Origin: an uncultured Clostridia bacterium
GTDB lineage: Bacteria > Bacillota > Clostridia > Christensenellales > Borkfalkiaceae
NCBI GenBank assembly: GCA_937915565.1
Contig: CALDMH010000141.1
Span: 1-18,110 of the forward strand
Length of the DNA: 18,110 bases
Direction: 5' to 3'
The notes under the pieces are model-generated. The model did no database searches. It saw only the letters and a program-made list of their open reading frames with translations, and had not been told where the DNA came from. How positions within the stretch are numbered: position 1 is the first letter of the stretch; the number at the start of each line of letters is the position of its first letter. Below are positions 1-7,047 of the stretch, piece by piece. Position numbers and translations under genes: made by a program.

Positions 1-89
1 AGCGCGCCGATAACGAAAATCGTAAGGTTAAGCGAAACGGGCTACATACCCGATTCGCTTAACCTTACGATTTTCGTTATCGGCGCGCT
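1..89. repeat. 36-bp perfect inverted repeat at the window edge
   Basis: Bases 1-36 are the exact reverse complement of bases 54-89. After one mismatch (37/53) four more pairs form (38-41 with 49-52), leaving a 7-base loop at 42-48. The right arm reads as normal prepilin peptidase sequence (IPDSL, then hydrophobic residues), while the left arm in the same frame gives SAPITKIVRLSE, which does not look like that family. The left arm is therefore probably a fold-back copy of the right arm, as seen at contig ends or in chimeric reads, rather than a biological repeat. Confidence 0.85.
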
Positions 90-462
90 TGCCTGCGTTT
101 ATTCGGCGATTTTCGGCGGGTATATAAGTTGGATTTCAAGGCTTATAGGTCTTGCGTTTTGTATCGTATTTTTCGGGGGAGCGTATTTTATATCGAAACT
201 GATTTTGAAGCGCGAAGGGCTCGGCTTCGGCGACGTGAAATTCACGGCCGCCTGCGGTTTGTTCCTCGGCGTTAAAGCCGCTTTTTTGGCGACGCTTATC
301 GCTTCGTTATCGGCTTCGGTGATACTTATTATCTTACAATCGAAAAATAAAAATTCGGATAAGAATACGGAATATCCGTTTGCTCCTTTTCTTGCCTTCG
401 GAATTTTAGCTGCCGCGTTTATCGGCGAATTGGCCGTGAACGCTTATCTCGGATTGTTCTAA
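1..462 (+). CDS. Prepilin peptidase (type IV prepilin leader peptidase), 5' truncated
   Basis: C-terminal part of a GxGD-type membrane aspartic protease that cleaves the leader of type IV prepilins at the cytoplasmic membrane. The frame is open from the window start. Residues encoded from base 40 read GYIPDSLN, matching the IPD/IPN element that follows the first catalytic Asp in this family; that Asp itself would lie upstream and is not in the window. The second catalytic motif is clear as GLGFGDVK (GxGD, about bases 217-240). Several hydrophobic segments follow, and the protein ends AYLGLF. Bases 1-36 probably do not belong to the gene (fold-back repeat). An ATG at 205 lies inside the conserved domain and is not a credible start. 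The next gene, pilC, begins 8 bases after the stop, so the two are co-transcribed. Confidence 0.88.
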   Translation, partial: SAPITKIVRLSETGYIPDSLNLTIFVIGALACVYSAIFGGYISWISRLIGLAFCIVFFGGAYFISKLILKREGLGFGDVKFTAACGLFLGVKAAFLATLIASLSASVILIILQSKNKNSDKNTEYPFAPFLAFGILAAAFIGELAVNAYLGLF

Positions 463-470
463 GGAGATTT

Positions 471-1688
471 ATGAAAAAATACAAATACGTTGCTCTCAAT
501 ATAGAAAAAAAGCGGTTTACGGGTATTTTCGTCGCTGAGGACGAGGAAAACCTGCGCCAACTCCTTTCACAACAAAATCTGTATTTGATTTCGTGCAAAC
601 CCGTAAAAAGAGAATCGCCTAACCCGTTTTTCAGCGTAAGCGGAAAAATAGAAATTAAAGAACTTACGGCGTTTTGTCGACAGTTTGCGATTATGCTTAA
701 CTCCGGAATTTCGATTCTCGAAAGTTTAAATCAGCTTAAACAACAAAAATTTACGGGTTATTTCAAGTCGCTGCTTTTTATCGTTTACGACGACGTTAAA
801 GTCGGCTTACTTTTATCGCAGGCGATGGAAAAGCACAGCAAAATATTCCCCGAATTTTTCAGAAGTATGATATACGTCGGGGAGGTTTCGGGAAATCTCG
901 AAAAGGTTCTCATTTCGCTTGCGGATTATTACGATAACGAAATTGCTTTAAAAAAGAAAATAAAAGGCGCGCTCGCTTACCCGATTTTTATGGGAGCTTT
1001 GGTTATCGCCGTTGCGGTTTTAATGCTCGTTTTTATCGTTCCTATGTTCAAGGATACGCTTTCTAAAATGGACATAAGTCACGATGATTTCAACCCGTTA
1101 ACAATTATGCTTTTCGATTTGAGCGATTGGGTTATGCAACACGGTTTAACGCTCGTTTATATTCTCGTCGGGCTTGTTGCCGTGCTGTTTTTCGGCGCAA
1201 AAACGCAAAAGGGCAGAGATTTAATAGACTACCTTAAATATAATATTCCGCTCGTAAGAGAAATACAGATAAATATCGTTGCGAGTAAATTCGTTAAATC
1301 GCTCGGCTTACTTTTGGCGAGCGGAATGAATATGGCAGACGCGCTCGAAGTCGTGCAACGCCTTCTCGGCAATAGGTACGCCGAAAAGAAGTTCAAATGT
1401 GTCGTTGACGACGTTCGTCAGGGCGCTGCACTTACGTTTGCGATGGAACAATATAAAATTTTTCCGCAAATTCTTATCCAGATGATTTCAACCGGCGAAA
1501 AGACCGGCGGAATAGAGGAAGTTCTCGGAAGGTCTATGAACTTTTTCGACGCGCAAGTCGAAAGCGCGCTTTTAAAGGCCACAGGCTTCCTTCAACCCGC
1601 ATTACTCGCATTTATGGGTATCGTTATAGGCGGAGCGTTTTTGGCAATCTATTCGCCGATTTTAACCATAATGCAGCAATCAATGTAA
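471..1688 (+). CDS. pilC: Type IV pilus assembly inner-membrane platform protein (PilC/GspF family)
   Basis: The 405-residue length is normal for the family. PilC forms the membrane platform that couples the cytoplasmic ATPase to pilin polymerisation. Two T2SSF repeats are visible. The first starts near residue 61 with ELTAFCRQFAIMLNSGISIL and the second near residue 267 with ASKFVKSLGLLLASGMNM, the usual 'F...l..ll.sGi.l..al' signature. Hydrophobic spans lie near residues 171-193, 225-243 and 374-400, the typical three-helix topology. The start has a strong ribosome binding site, AAGGAG, just upstream of the ATG. It sits between the prepilin peptidase and pilB in one operon. The Lys-rich N-terminus is probably cytoplasmic. 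Confidence 0.95.
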   Translation: MKKYKYVALNIEKKRFTGIFVAEDEENLRQLLSQQNLYLISCKPVKRESPNPFFSVSGKIEIKELTAFCRQFAIMLNSGISILESLNQLKQQKFTGYFKSLLFIVYDDVKVGLLLSQAMEKHSKIFPEFFRSMIYVGEVSGNLEKVLISLADYYDNEIALKKKIKGALAYPIFMGALVIAVAVLMLVFIVPMFKDTLSKMDISHDDFNPLTIMLFDLSDWVMQHGLTLVYILVGLVAVLFFGAKTQKGRDLIDYLKYNIPLVREIQINIVASKFVKSLGLLLASGMNMADALEVVQRLLGNRYAEKKFKCVVDDVRQGAALTFAMEQYKIFPQILIQMISTGEKTGGIEEVLGRSMNFFDAQVESALLKATGFLQPALLAFMGIVIGGAFLAIYSPILTIMQQSM

Positions 1689-1709
1689 TAGCTTTCGGCA
1701 GGTATAAAT

Positions 1710-3404
1710 ATGAATATAAATTACGAAATAATCCAGTATTATATCTACAAAAAAATAATCAAAAAGAAACAACGCGACGTTTCTCTTGCGGACTGCGCAA
1801 GGCTTAATATGACCGTCGAGAAGTATATGCAGGTTAAAAACTACGCCACGGAAGTGCAGGCTCTTCCCGCACTCGGCGAGTTTTATAATATGGCGTATGC
1901 TGAAATCGATATGTTCGACATCGAGGACGAAATTGCGGATAGGTTTAACCTGAACTTTCTCAAAAAAATAAAGGCCGTTCCGCTTTTCACAACCGACGCG
2001 GGGATTCTTCTCGTTGCCGTCGGCAGGCCTTTGGATTTTAACACGATGTCGATGGTTTCGACGTTTTACACAGGTCAGATAGAATACGTTCTCGTTCCGC
2101 CCACGCAAATAGACGTTTTGATGGACTCTATTCTTGCCGTGAGGTCGACGACGAGCGCGCTCGAAACCTTGCAGACCGAAAGAGATAAGCAGCTTCTTCG
2201 CGACGCCGGAGCAACCGATAACTCGAACTCCGTCACCAACACGGACGATATTATAAACGCACCGTCGGTTAAACTCGTAGATTCGATTATAAAAGAGGCA
2301 ATTCCGTTCAGGGCGAGCGATATTCACATCGAGCCTTATGAAAAAATCGTTAAGGTGCGTTATCGTATCGACGGCGATTTGCAGGAAAGAGCGGATTTCC
2401 CGATAGAATCTTATCCTGCGATTTGCGCGAGAATTAAGATTCTTGCAGGTTTAAACATAGCCGAGAGAAGAGTTCCGCAGGACGGACGTATTAACCTTAT
2501 CGTCAACGGAACGGAATACGATTTCCGTGTTTCGTCCTTACCGACTGTTTACGGCGAAAAGTTCGTTATCCGTATTCTCGATAAAACTTCGTTCAGATTC
2601 ACTCGTCAGGAGCTCGGCTTCACGCCCGCCGAAAACGAGGTTATCGATAAAATTTTGAGCCACCCCCACGGAATCGTGTTGCTTACCGGTCCTACGGGGT
2701 GCGGAAAATCCACCACGCTGTATTCCTTCCTTAAAGAGAAAAACACTCCCGAGGTAAACATAGTAACCGTTGAAGACCCCGTCGAATACACGCTTAACGG
2801 TGTAAATCAGGTTCAGGTCAACGCAAAGGCAAATATGACGTTCGCTTCGGCGTTGAGAAGTATTCTTCGTCAGGACCCTGACGTCATAATGATTGGAGAA
2901 ATTCGTGACGAGGAAACCGCGGAAATAGCGATAAGGGCGGCAATTACGGGACACTTGGTGTTCAGTACGTTGCATACGAACGACGCTCCGGGGGCTGTTA
3001 CTCGTCTCGTAGATATGGGCGTAAGCAGTTATCTTTTGAAGGATTCTCTCGTCGGAGTAATCTCTCAAAGGCTTGTAAAACGCCTTTGTCCGGTTTGCAA
3101 AAAGCGTTCCAAAACGACGGAGGAGGAAATGCAACTTCTCGAAATCGACGAACCGGCTACTATATTCAGAAGCGTAGGCTGTCAGTTCTGCAACCAGACG
3201 GGTTATAAGGGCAGAGCTGGCGTGCACGAAATTCTTTACCTCAACAATGCGTTAAAGAACAAAATCACGGCCGATTCCAAAGCCGATGAAATTCGTAAAT
3301 ACGCCGTTGAAAACGGAATGGTTGAAATGAGTAAATGTTGCAGGGATTTGGTCTTGAACGGAACGACCGATATGTCCGAATACGTTTCCATTAACGTTGA
3401 ATAA
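1710..3404 (+). CDS. pilB: Type IV pilus extension ATPase (PilB/GspE family)
   Basis: A 564-residue cytoplasmic hexameric ATPase that powers pilus extension. An N-terminal T2SSE_N-like domain is followed by the family motif RASDIHIEP near residue 200. The Walker A motif GPTGCGKSTT spans residues 327-336. Then come the Asp box TVEDPVE, a Walker B/Glu region DPDVIMIGEIRDEE near residue 389, and the His box GHLVFSTLHTND. A tetracysteine zinc site typical of PilB/GspE is complete: CPVC at 460-463 and CQFC at 491-494, followed by GYKGRAGVHEI. The 21-base gap from pilC has only a weak ribosome binding site (GGCAGG). No pilins, PilM/N/O or PilT are seen in the window, so the rest of the system lies upstream or elsewhere. 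Confidence 0.97.
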   Translation: MNINYEIIQYYIYKKIIKKKQRDVSLADCARLNMTVEKYMQVKNYATEVQALPALGEFYNMAYAEIDMFDIEDEIADRFNLNFLKKIKAVPLFTTDAGILLVAVGRPLDFNTMSMVSTFYTGQIEYVLVPPTQIDVLMDSILAVRSTTSALETLQTERDKQLLRDAGATDNSNSVTNTDDIINAPSVKLVDSIIKEAIPFRASDIHIEPYEKIVKVRYRIDGDLQERADFPIESYPAICARIKILAGLNIAERRVPQDGRINLIVNGTEYDFRVSSLPTVYGEKFVIRILDKTSFRFTRQELGFTPAENEVIDKILSHPHGIVLLTGPTGCGKSTTLYSFLKEKNTPEVNIVTVEDPVEYTLNGVNQVQVNAKANMTFASALRSILRQDPDVIMIGEIRDEETAEIAIRAAITGHLVFSTLHTNDAPGAVTRLVDMGVSSYLLKDSLVGVISQRLVKRLCPVCKKRSKTTEEEMQLLEIDEPATIFRSVGCQFCNQTGYKGRAGVHEILYLNNALKNKITADSKADEIRKYAVENGMVEMSKCCRDLVLNGTTDMSEYVSINVE

Positions 3405-3426
3405 ATCCACGTAGCTTATCACTATC

Positions 3427-3455
3427 AAAAAACGCCGCAAAAAACGGCGTTTTTT
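3427..3455 (+). terminator. Intrinsic terminator of the pilus operon
   Basis: AAAAAACGCCG (3427-3437) pairs perfectly with CGGCGTTTTTT (3445-3455) across a 7-base loop, and the right arm runs into a T tract. The A tract on the left arm makes it look potentially bidirectional. It lies 23 bases after the pilB stop. Confidence 0.88.
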
Positions 3456-3518
3456 CTTTGCGACGCGTTCAAAATCTTCGGCGAAAATAACGACTTATAT
3501 TTAATTGTTTAACCGTAT

Positions 3519-3559
3519 AAAAAGCGGGCGAGCCTTTCGTTTAAACGAAAGGCTCGCCC
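3519..3559 (-). terminator. Intrinsic terminator of the minus-strand diguanylate cyclase gene
   Basis: Bases 3526-3559 are a perfect 34-base palindrome (17 bp per arm, centre between 3542 and 3543, arms beginning GGGCGAGCC). Read on the minus strand it follows the cyclase stop by 16 bases and runs into GC then TTTTT, as an intrinsic terminator should. On the plus strand it is followed by A residues, so it would not terminate the pilus operon. Together with the hairpin at 3427-3455 it separates two convergent transcription units. Confidence 0.82.
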
Positions 3560-3575
3560 AAAAAAATAAACTTAA

Positions 3576-4712
3576 TCAGTTGTGACTTTTGTTTTTATAC
3601 ATTACTTCGTCGGCGGTATTTATAAGTTCCTGAATACTATAAGCGTCTTTTAAATATTCTGCGTGGCCTATGCTCACCGACACGTCGTGTTTTAATCCGA
3701 GCGCTTTTACCTGTTCGTTTATTTTTCTTTTTATCAAATTGTAAACGAACGAAATATCTTCACACATATCGAGTTCAACGATAAGAGCAAACTCGTCGCC
3801 GCCGAATCTCGCGCAAAAACCGCTTATATCGGAGCAAAGCATTCTCAAAGAATCCGCAACGAGCCTCAAAACGACGTCGCCTTCGTGATGACCGTAGGAG
3901 TCGTTGAGTTTCTTGAACGAATCTATATCTATAAACATAAAATAAAGTTTTCTGTTTATACGAACGTTTTTCAGTTTTCTTTCAAGTTCTTTGAAAAGAA
4001 TTCGCCTGTTGTTTATACCGGTAAGCGGGTCGAGAGCAATCTGAATTCGGAGCGAACTCGTGTAAACGAGCATAAACGAAACGACCGAAGAAACCGAAAC
4101 AATCGGAAGTAATGGGAAAACCATTTGCAGAACCATACCGATAACGAGCGGAATCGCAAACGCAATCATCGTTCGGTAAATATCGTGCTTATCGGATTTT
4201 TCATTTGAAAAAAAGTTCTTTACGTTTATAATCAACGAAACGAAAAGATAGAAGAAACCGAAAACGTATTCAAGGAAGAACAGGCTTCCTCTGACGTAAT
4301 TTCCGTTTGCGTCAAAAGAAAAAATACAACCTGTGAAGTGGTTTGTTATAAAAATCGCAACGAGCGCGGCAAGCGGTAGATGGTAAAGAGTCGAACGCAA
4401 TACGTTCGATTTTTTTTCATCTTCGTCAAAACTATCGGAAAACATAAGCCAGGAATACGCTGCCGATTCGACGGAAATGAAATATACTGCGTTTATTATT
4501 TCGATAGAAACGAAAGGAAAGTCGAAAAATTTACTGTTACCGATATGCCAGAGAAGTTCGCTTACGTTAAGAATTATCGAAAAATAAATTGAAGTTAAAA
4601 ACGCTCTTTTTTTTCGGTGCGTGTATAGGCCCATATCGGAAGATTTAAAAGACATTATTCCGAGCAAAATAAGGCACAAAACACTCACTTCGCAATAAAG
4701 AAGAATCTCCAT
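3576..4712 (-). CDS. Membrane diguanylate cyclase (polytopic N-terminus + GGDEF)
   Basis: 378 residues. Residues 1-220 hold about six or seven hydrophobic segments (near 5-22, 38-56, 70-90, 109-123, 143-163, 181-200 and 203-220), a membrane sensor region I cannot name. The GGDEF domain starts at LDPLTGINNRR (about 228-237). It has the metal and substrate residues FIDIDSFKKLND (260-271) and an intact signature RFGGDEF (302-308), so it should make c-di-GMP from two GTP. The allosteric inhibitory RxxD would fall at 295-298, but those residues are DISG, so product inhibition at that site is probably absent. It is transcribed away from the riboswitch-led locus. No Shine-Dalgarno lies at the usual distance from the ATG at 4712; AAGGA is about 20 bases upstream. 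Confidence 0.94.
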   Translation of the reverse strand: MEILLYCEVSVLCLILLGIMSFKSSDMGLYTHRKKRAFLTSIYFSIILNVSELLWHIGNSKFFDFPFVSIEIINAVYFISVESAAYSWLMFSDSFDEDEKKSNVLRSTLYHLPLAALVAIFITNHFTGCIFSFDANGNYVRGSLFFLEYVFGFFYLFVSLIINVKNFFSNEKSDKHDIYRTMIAFAIPLVIGMVLQMVFPLLPIVSVSSVVSFMLVYTSSLRIQIALDPLTGINNRRILFKELERKLKNVRINRKLYFMFIDIDSFKKLNDSYGHHEGDVVLRLVADSLRMLCSDISGFCARFGGDEFALIVELDMCEDISFVYNLIKRKINEQVKALGLKHDVSVSIGHAEYLKDAYSIQELINTADEVMYKNKSHN

Positions 4713-4895
4713 ATTGTGTACTGTTAATATAATCCTTTATTTAAGGTTTTACGTGTTTTCTAATGAAACCAAATATCATTGTAACAAACAATAATAAAAA
4801 AGACAAGTTTAATTAAGCATAATTTACAAATTTTTTACATATAATTTTTTGAATGACGATAAAAGCAGTTTTTTGCAGAAAATAATAAAAAATCC

Positions 4896-4924
4896 TTGAC
4901 AAATTAGTGTGCATATGATAGAAT
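4896..4924 (+). promoter_or_regulatory. Vegetative (sigma-A type) promoter of the riboswitch transcript
   Basis: A consensus -35 TTGACA (4896-4901), a 17-base spacer and a -10 TAGAAT (4919-4924) lie just ahead of the c-di-GMP aptamer. Transcription should start near 4931, giving a leader of about 180 bases before the ATG at 5111. The rest of the divergent gap, 4713-4895, is very AT-rich and I see no gene in it. Confidence 0.82.
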
Positions 4925-4957
4925 AAAACCATAAGTAGGGTTGGAAAACTCTCGAAA

Positions 4958-5046
4958 ACGTAATATTTTGGCAAAACCGTCGTGAGGCGGTGACGCAAAG
5001 CCATTGGGACTTAATTAAAAGAAAGTCGGCCGGGTTGCAATTTAGT
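4958..5046 (+). ncRNA. Class I cyclic di-GMP riboswitch (GEMM-I aptamer)
   Basis: The conserved elements occur in order. GGCAAAACC (4970-4978) opens the core. A stem ACCGTC/GGCGGT (4976-4981 with 4986-4991) is capped by the GNRA tetraloop GTGA. The invariant core GACGCAAAGCC follows at 4992-5002. A second stem-loop (GACTT/AAGTC region, about 5005-5030) leads to the conserved 3' end CCGGGTTGC at 5030-5038. The C at 5038 corresponds to the C that contacts the ligand in the Vc2 structure. The closing stem P1 is short and AU-rich (about 4961-4967 with 5039-5044), so its boundaries are approximate. It regulates the operon starting at 5111. Confidence 0.92.
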
Positions 5047-5071
5047 ATAGCTAAAATTGCAACCCTTTTTT
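5032..5071 (+). terminator. Riboswitch expression platform: intrinsic terminator overlapping the aptamer
   Basis: GGGTTGCAATTT (5032-5043) pairs with AAATTGCAACCC (5054-5065), followed by six T residues (5066-5071). The 5' arm uses the last conserved aptamer bases (GGGTTGC, 5032-5038) and the proximal P1 strand. Aptamer and terminator therefore cannot form together. Ligand binding should block the terminator and allow read-through, that is, an ON switch. This direction is inferred from the overlap, not measured. Confidence 0.88.
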
Positions 5072-5110
5072 ATTGTCAAACGGCTAATTTCGGCTTTAAA
5101 AGGTAAAAAA

Positions 5111-5944
5111 ATGACAAACGGAAGCGTAACGGATAGCGAAAAACTCAATATATACGTTAAACGCACCGTTTTGGGCGGAGTTAAGCCGATTGAATTGTTT
5201 TTCGAGCCTGTTCTCGATAACGATATGGGCGAATACGTTGCTTACAGGGCTTATGCAAAGGTAAACAGCGTAGTTACGGGCGTGCTTTCACCGAGCGATT
5301 ATCTCGGCGCAAACGTAAGCGAAAAAGTTATGGTCGATTTTACGGTTGCGGTTATAAAGAAAACCGTTGCGGCGGCCTGCGAACTTTCCGAAAACGGCGT
5401 CAAGTACGGTTTCATATCGGTAAAATGCCCGACGAGCCTCGTTTATGCCGAAAATTTGTATTCAAAAATAAAAGTGGCCGTTGCGCTCGGCGAGGCCGAA
5501 AATTCAGGTTTCAAGCCCGAAAAAATCTGCCTTGAATTCAACGCCGACGTAATGCAGACGGAAAGCGAAAAGTTGAAATCGTTTTTCTCGGATTTACGCG
5601 CGGCGGGCGTTAAGGTGGCGGTAAGCGGTTACGGGGGAGAGGAGTTTTCAATTGAAAAGCTTTTGTCCGCTTGTCCGGACGTTCTTTTCACCGACGAGAA
5701 ATTTACCCGCCTTATATGCGATAGAGAAAAGGGCTCGGCAGTAGCACCGATTCTCAACGTTGCGAAAAGTCTTGGCGGAATAATCGTTGCAGAGGGCGTA
5801 ACTAACGACGAGGAACTGCGAGAATTCCGAACGAGAGATTGTTTCGGGTTCATTCCGTCGGAAACTTACCGCGGAAGAATCGAAGTCAAACAACGCCTTA
5901 TGACCTTTGAACAGTTAAGATTGGGAGATAGTAATGGCCAATAA
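5111..5944 (+). CDS. Catalytically degenerate EAL-domain protein
   Basis: 277 residues, soluble, one EAL-like fold over most of its length. The scaffold is recognisable: FFEPVLDNDMGEYVAYRAYAKV matches the 'YQPI.d..tg...g.EAL.R' start, ICLEFNAD (139-146) matches the 'lEiTE' strand, and VAEGV (226-230) matches 'AEGVE'. Key catalytic positions are lost. EAL is YRA (45-47), the Asn of 'vNvS' is K105, the tandem Asp pair before 'FGTGYSS' is SG at 172-173, and the metal-binding Lys region reads FTDEKF. It should not hydrolyse c-di-GMP; it may bind it or act through protein contacts. I chose the ATG at 5111 (AAAAGG 8 bases upstream) over an in-frame ATG at 5057, which lies inside the terminator. It overlaps the next gene by 11 bases. 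Confidence 0.83.
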   Translation: MTNGSVTDSEKLNIYVKRTVLGGVKPIELFFEPVLDNDMGEYVAYRAYAKVNSVVTGVLSPSDYLGANVSEKVMVDFTVAVIKKTVAAACELSENGVKYGFISVKCPTSLVYAENLYSKIKVAVALGEAENSGFKPEKICLEFNADVMQTESEKLKSFFSDLRAAGVKVAVSGYGGEEFSIEKLLSACPDVLFTDEKFTRLICDREKGSAVAPILNVAKSLGGIIVAEGVTNDEELREFRTRDCFGFIPSETYRGRIEVKQRLMTFEQLRLGDSNGQ

Positions 5945-6728
5945 AAATCGTCCTTATTCGAGCATAATTCGCAACGGCGAAGAGGTTCGCACGATAAGGA
6001 AATTGCAGAAAATAATTCCGCCGGTGATAGGCGTGTTGCTTATTCTGCTCGTTATAGTATATATTTTGTCGTTGCTTTTCAACCGATACGGAAGCTTTAC
6101 GGTTTCGGTGAAGGATTATGCGGACAGGAAATACTCTCTGACGTTATCCGAAACGCCCGATTTCAGGCGCACGACGTCGAGATTAAACGCCTCCGCGGCG
6201 AGCGACGTAACGAATATTTCTTATAAATCGCTCCCGAACGACCTCAACGATTTGGACGGCGCGCATAACGGCGAAAATTACCTTGCTTACACTTATTATT
6301 TGAAAAATTCGGGTGAAGAGGCCTGCAATTATCGTTACACGCTCGTTATTTCCAAAGCTACCTCGGGTATAGACGCGGCCGCAAGAATCAGGGTTTATTA
6401 CAACGAAAATTACTATATATCCGCAACCGACGAGGTTACTTACAGCGGTAAATATACGGATTATGCAAAGCCGAAATCCGGCGGAAACGGCGAGCCTGAA
6501 AAGGACGGCGACAATTACGCCACTAATTTTTTCAGCGATACCGTCGTCGTAACGAACGACGTTGGCGGCTTCGGCGTGGGCGACGTTGCAAAAATAACCG
6601 TTGTAATCTGGCTTGAAGGCGACGACCCCGATTGCGTTGACGATATTTTAGGCGGTCAGCTTAAAGTAGATATGGTTATGGAAGTGCTTGGCGGCGCGGA
6701 AGACGCGATTGAATCCGTCGGGGAGTAA
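5934..6728 (+). CDS. Membrane-anchored extracellular beta-rich protein, camelysin/TasA-like (tentative)
   Basis: 264 residues. A basic N-terminus (1-27) is followed by one strong hydrophobic helix at about 28-49 with no clear cleavage site, so it is probably an uncleaved anchor with the rest outside the cell. Residues 50-264 are polar, rich in Tyr, Asn, Asp and Val, with alternating strand patterns. Examples are LAYTYYLKNSGEEACNYRYTL and the conserved-looking stretch KITVVIWLEGDDPDCVDDIL, which resembles the beta-sandwich core of TasA/camelysin-type proteins. The family call is my pattern recognition, not a proven match. It contains three Cys (residues near C121 and the DPDC segment) and a Gly/Pro/Lys linker near 183-193. 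GGGAG sits 6 bases before the ATG, which overlaps the EAL-like gene, so translation is coupled. Confidence 0.6.
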   Translation: MANKNRPYSSIIRNGEEVRTIRKLQKIIPPVIGVLLILLVIVYILSLLFNRYGSFTVSVKDYADRKYSLTLSETPDFRRTTSRLNASAASDVTNISYKSLPNDLNDLDGAHNGENYLAYTYYLKNSGEEACNYRYTLVISKATSGIDAAARIRVYYNENYYISATDEVTYSGKYTDYAKPKSGGNGEPEKDGDNYATNFFSDTVVVTNDVGGFGVGDVAKITVVIWLEGDDPDCVDDILGGQLKVDMVMEVLGGAEDAIESVGE

Positions 6729-7047
6729 ACCCGTAACTCACTAAACAAACAAGAAAATTTGCCAAACGCGGCTTTTCTTCATCTACCCGATAGGCTTCCA
6801 TTCCCGCTAAGGGTGGAAAGGAAAGCCGCGAATGGGTTTTTAAAAAGGAAAGTCGATTGAGATAAATAATTTAAAATCCCTTGCGCAAGGGCGGCGAGAT
6901 TTTTTTAAGCATTCCCGTTTTAGCGTAAGGGGCTAAAAAACCGCTTCCGAAAGGAAGACCACGATAAATCAGGTATTTACCGCGACGGTGCAGTTGCGGA
7001 AGATATAATTTCAAAATAATTCTTTTTTAAAAAAAGGAGAAAAAACA
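6729..7047 (+). other. 319-base non-coding leader with several stable hairpins
   Basis: No ORF is credible here. Structures seen: an 11-bp stem 6767-6777/6820-6830 (one G-U pair) enclosing a second hairpin 6796-6800 plus 6803-6805 with 6811-6818; a self-complementary CCCTTGCGCAAGGG at 6878-6891, followed 8 bases later by a run of seven T; a GAAA-capped hairpin CTTCC/GGAAG at 6944-6957; and ACCG/CGGT at 6979-6989. A TATAAT at 7004-7009 has no good -35 partner. The sequence does not match the riboswitch classes I can recall. It ends in a strong ribosome binding site (AAAAGGAG, 7032-7040) for the secreted protein gene. It could be a regulatory leader, an attenuator or an independent small RNA. 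Confidence 0.5.

Noticed and set aside
1..89. Terminal inverted repeat of an insertion sequence or an attenuator
   Set aside because: No transposase is present, the arms abut with a 17-base centre, and one arm is prepilin peptidase coding sequence; an edge artefact explains it better.
1680..2327. 215-residue minus-strand ORF opposite pilB
   Set aside because: It is antisense to a fully convincing pilB, is rich in Arg, His, Asn and Cys as shadow frames are here, and has no domain signature.
2538..3227. 229-residue minus-strand ORF opposite pilB
   Set aside because: It covers the conserved Walker and zinc regions of pilB and has no recognisable motif.
5057..5110. Upstream ATG for the EAL-like gene, giving MQPFFIVKRL
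   Set aside because: These codons lie in the riboswitch terminator right arm and T tract and have no ribosome binding site; ATG 5111 has one.
6829..7000. Class II c-di-GMP riboswitch in the leader (GAATGGGTTT resembles a conserved piece)
   Set aside because: The other conserved blocks of that class do not follow in order, so the match is probably chance.
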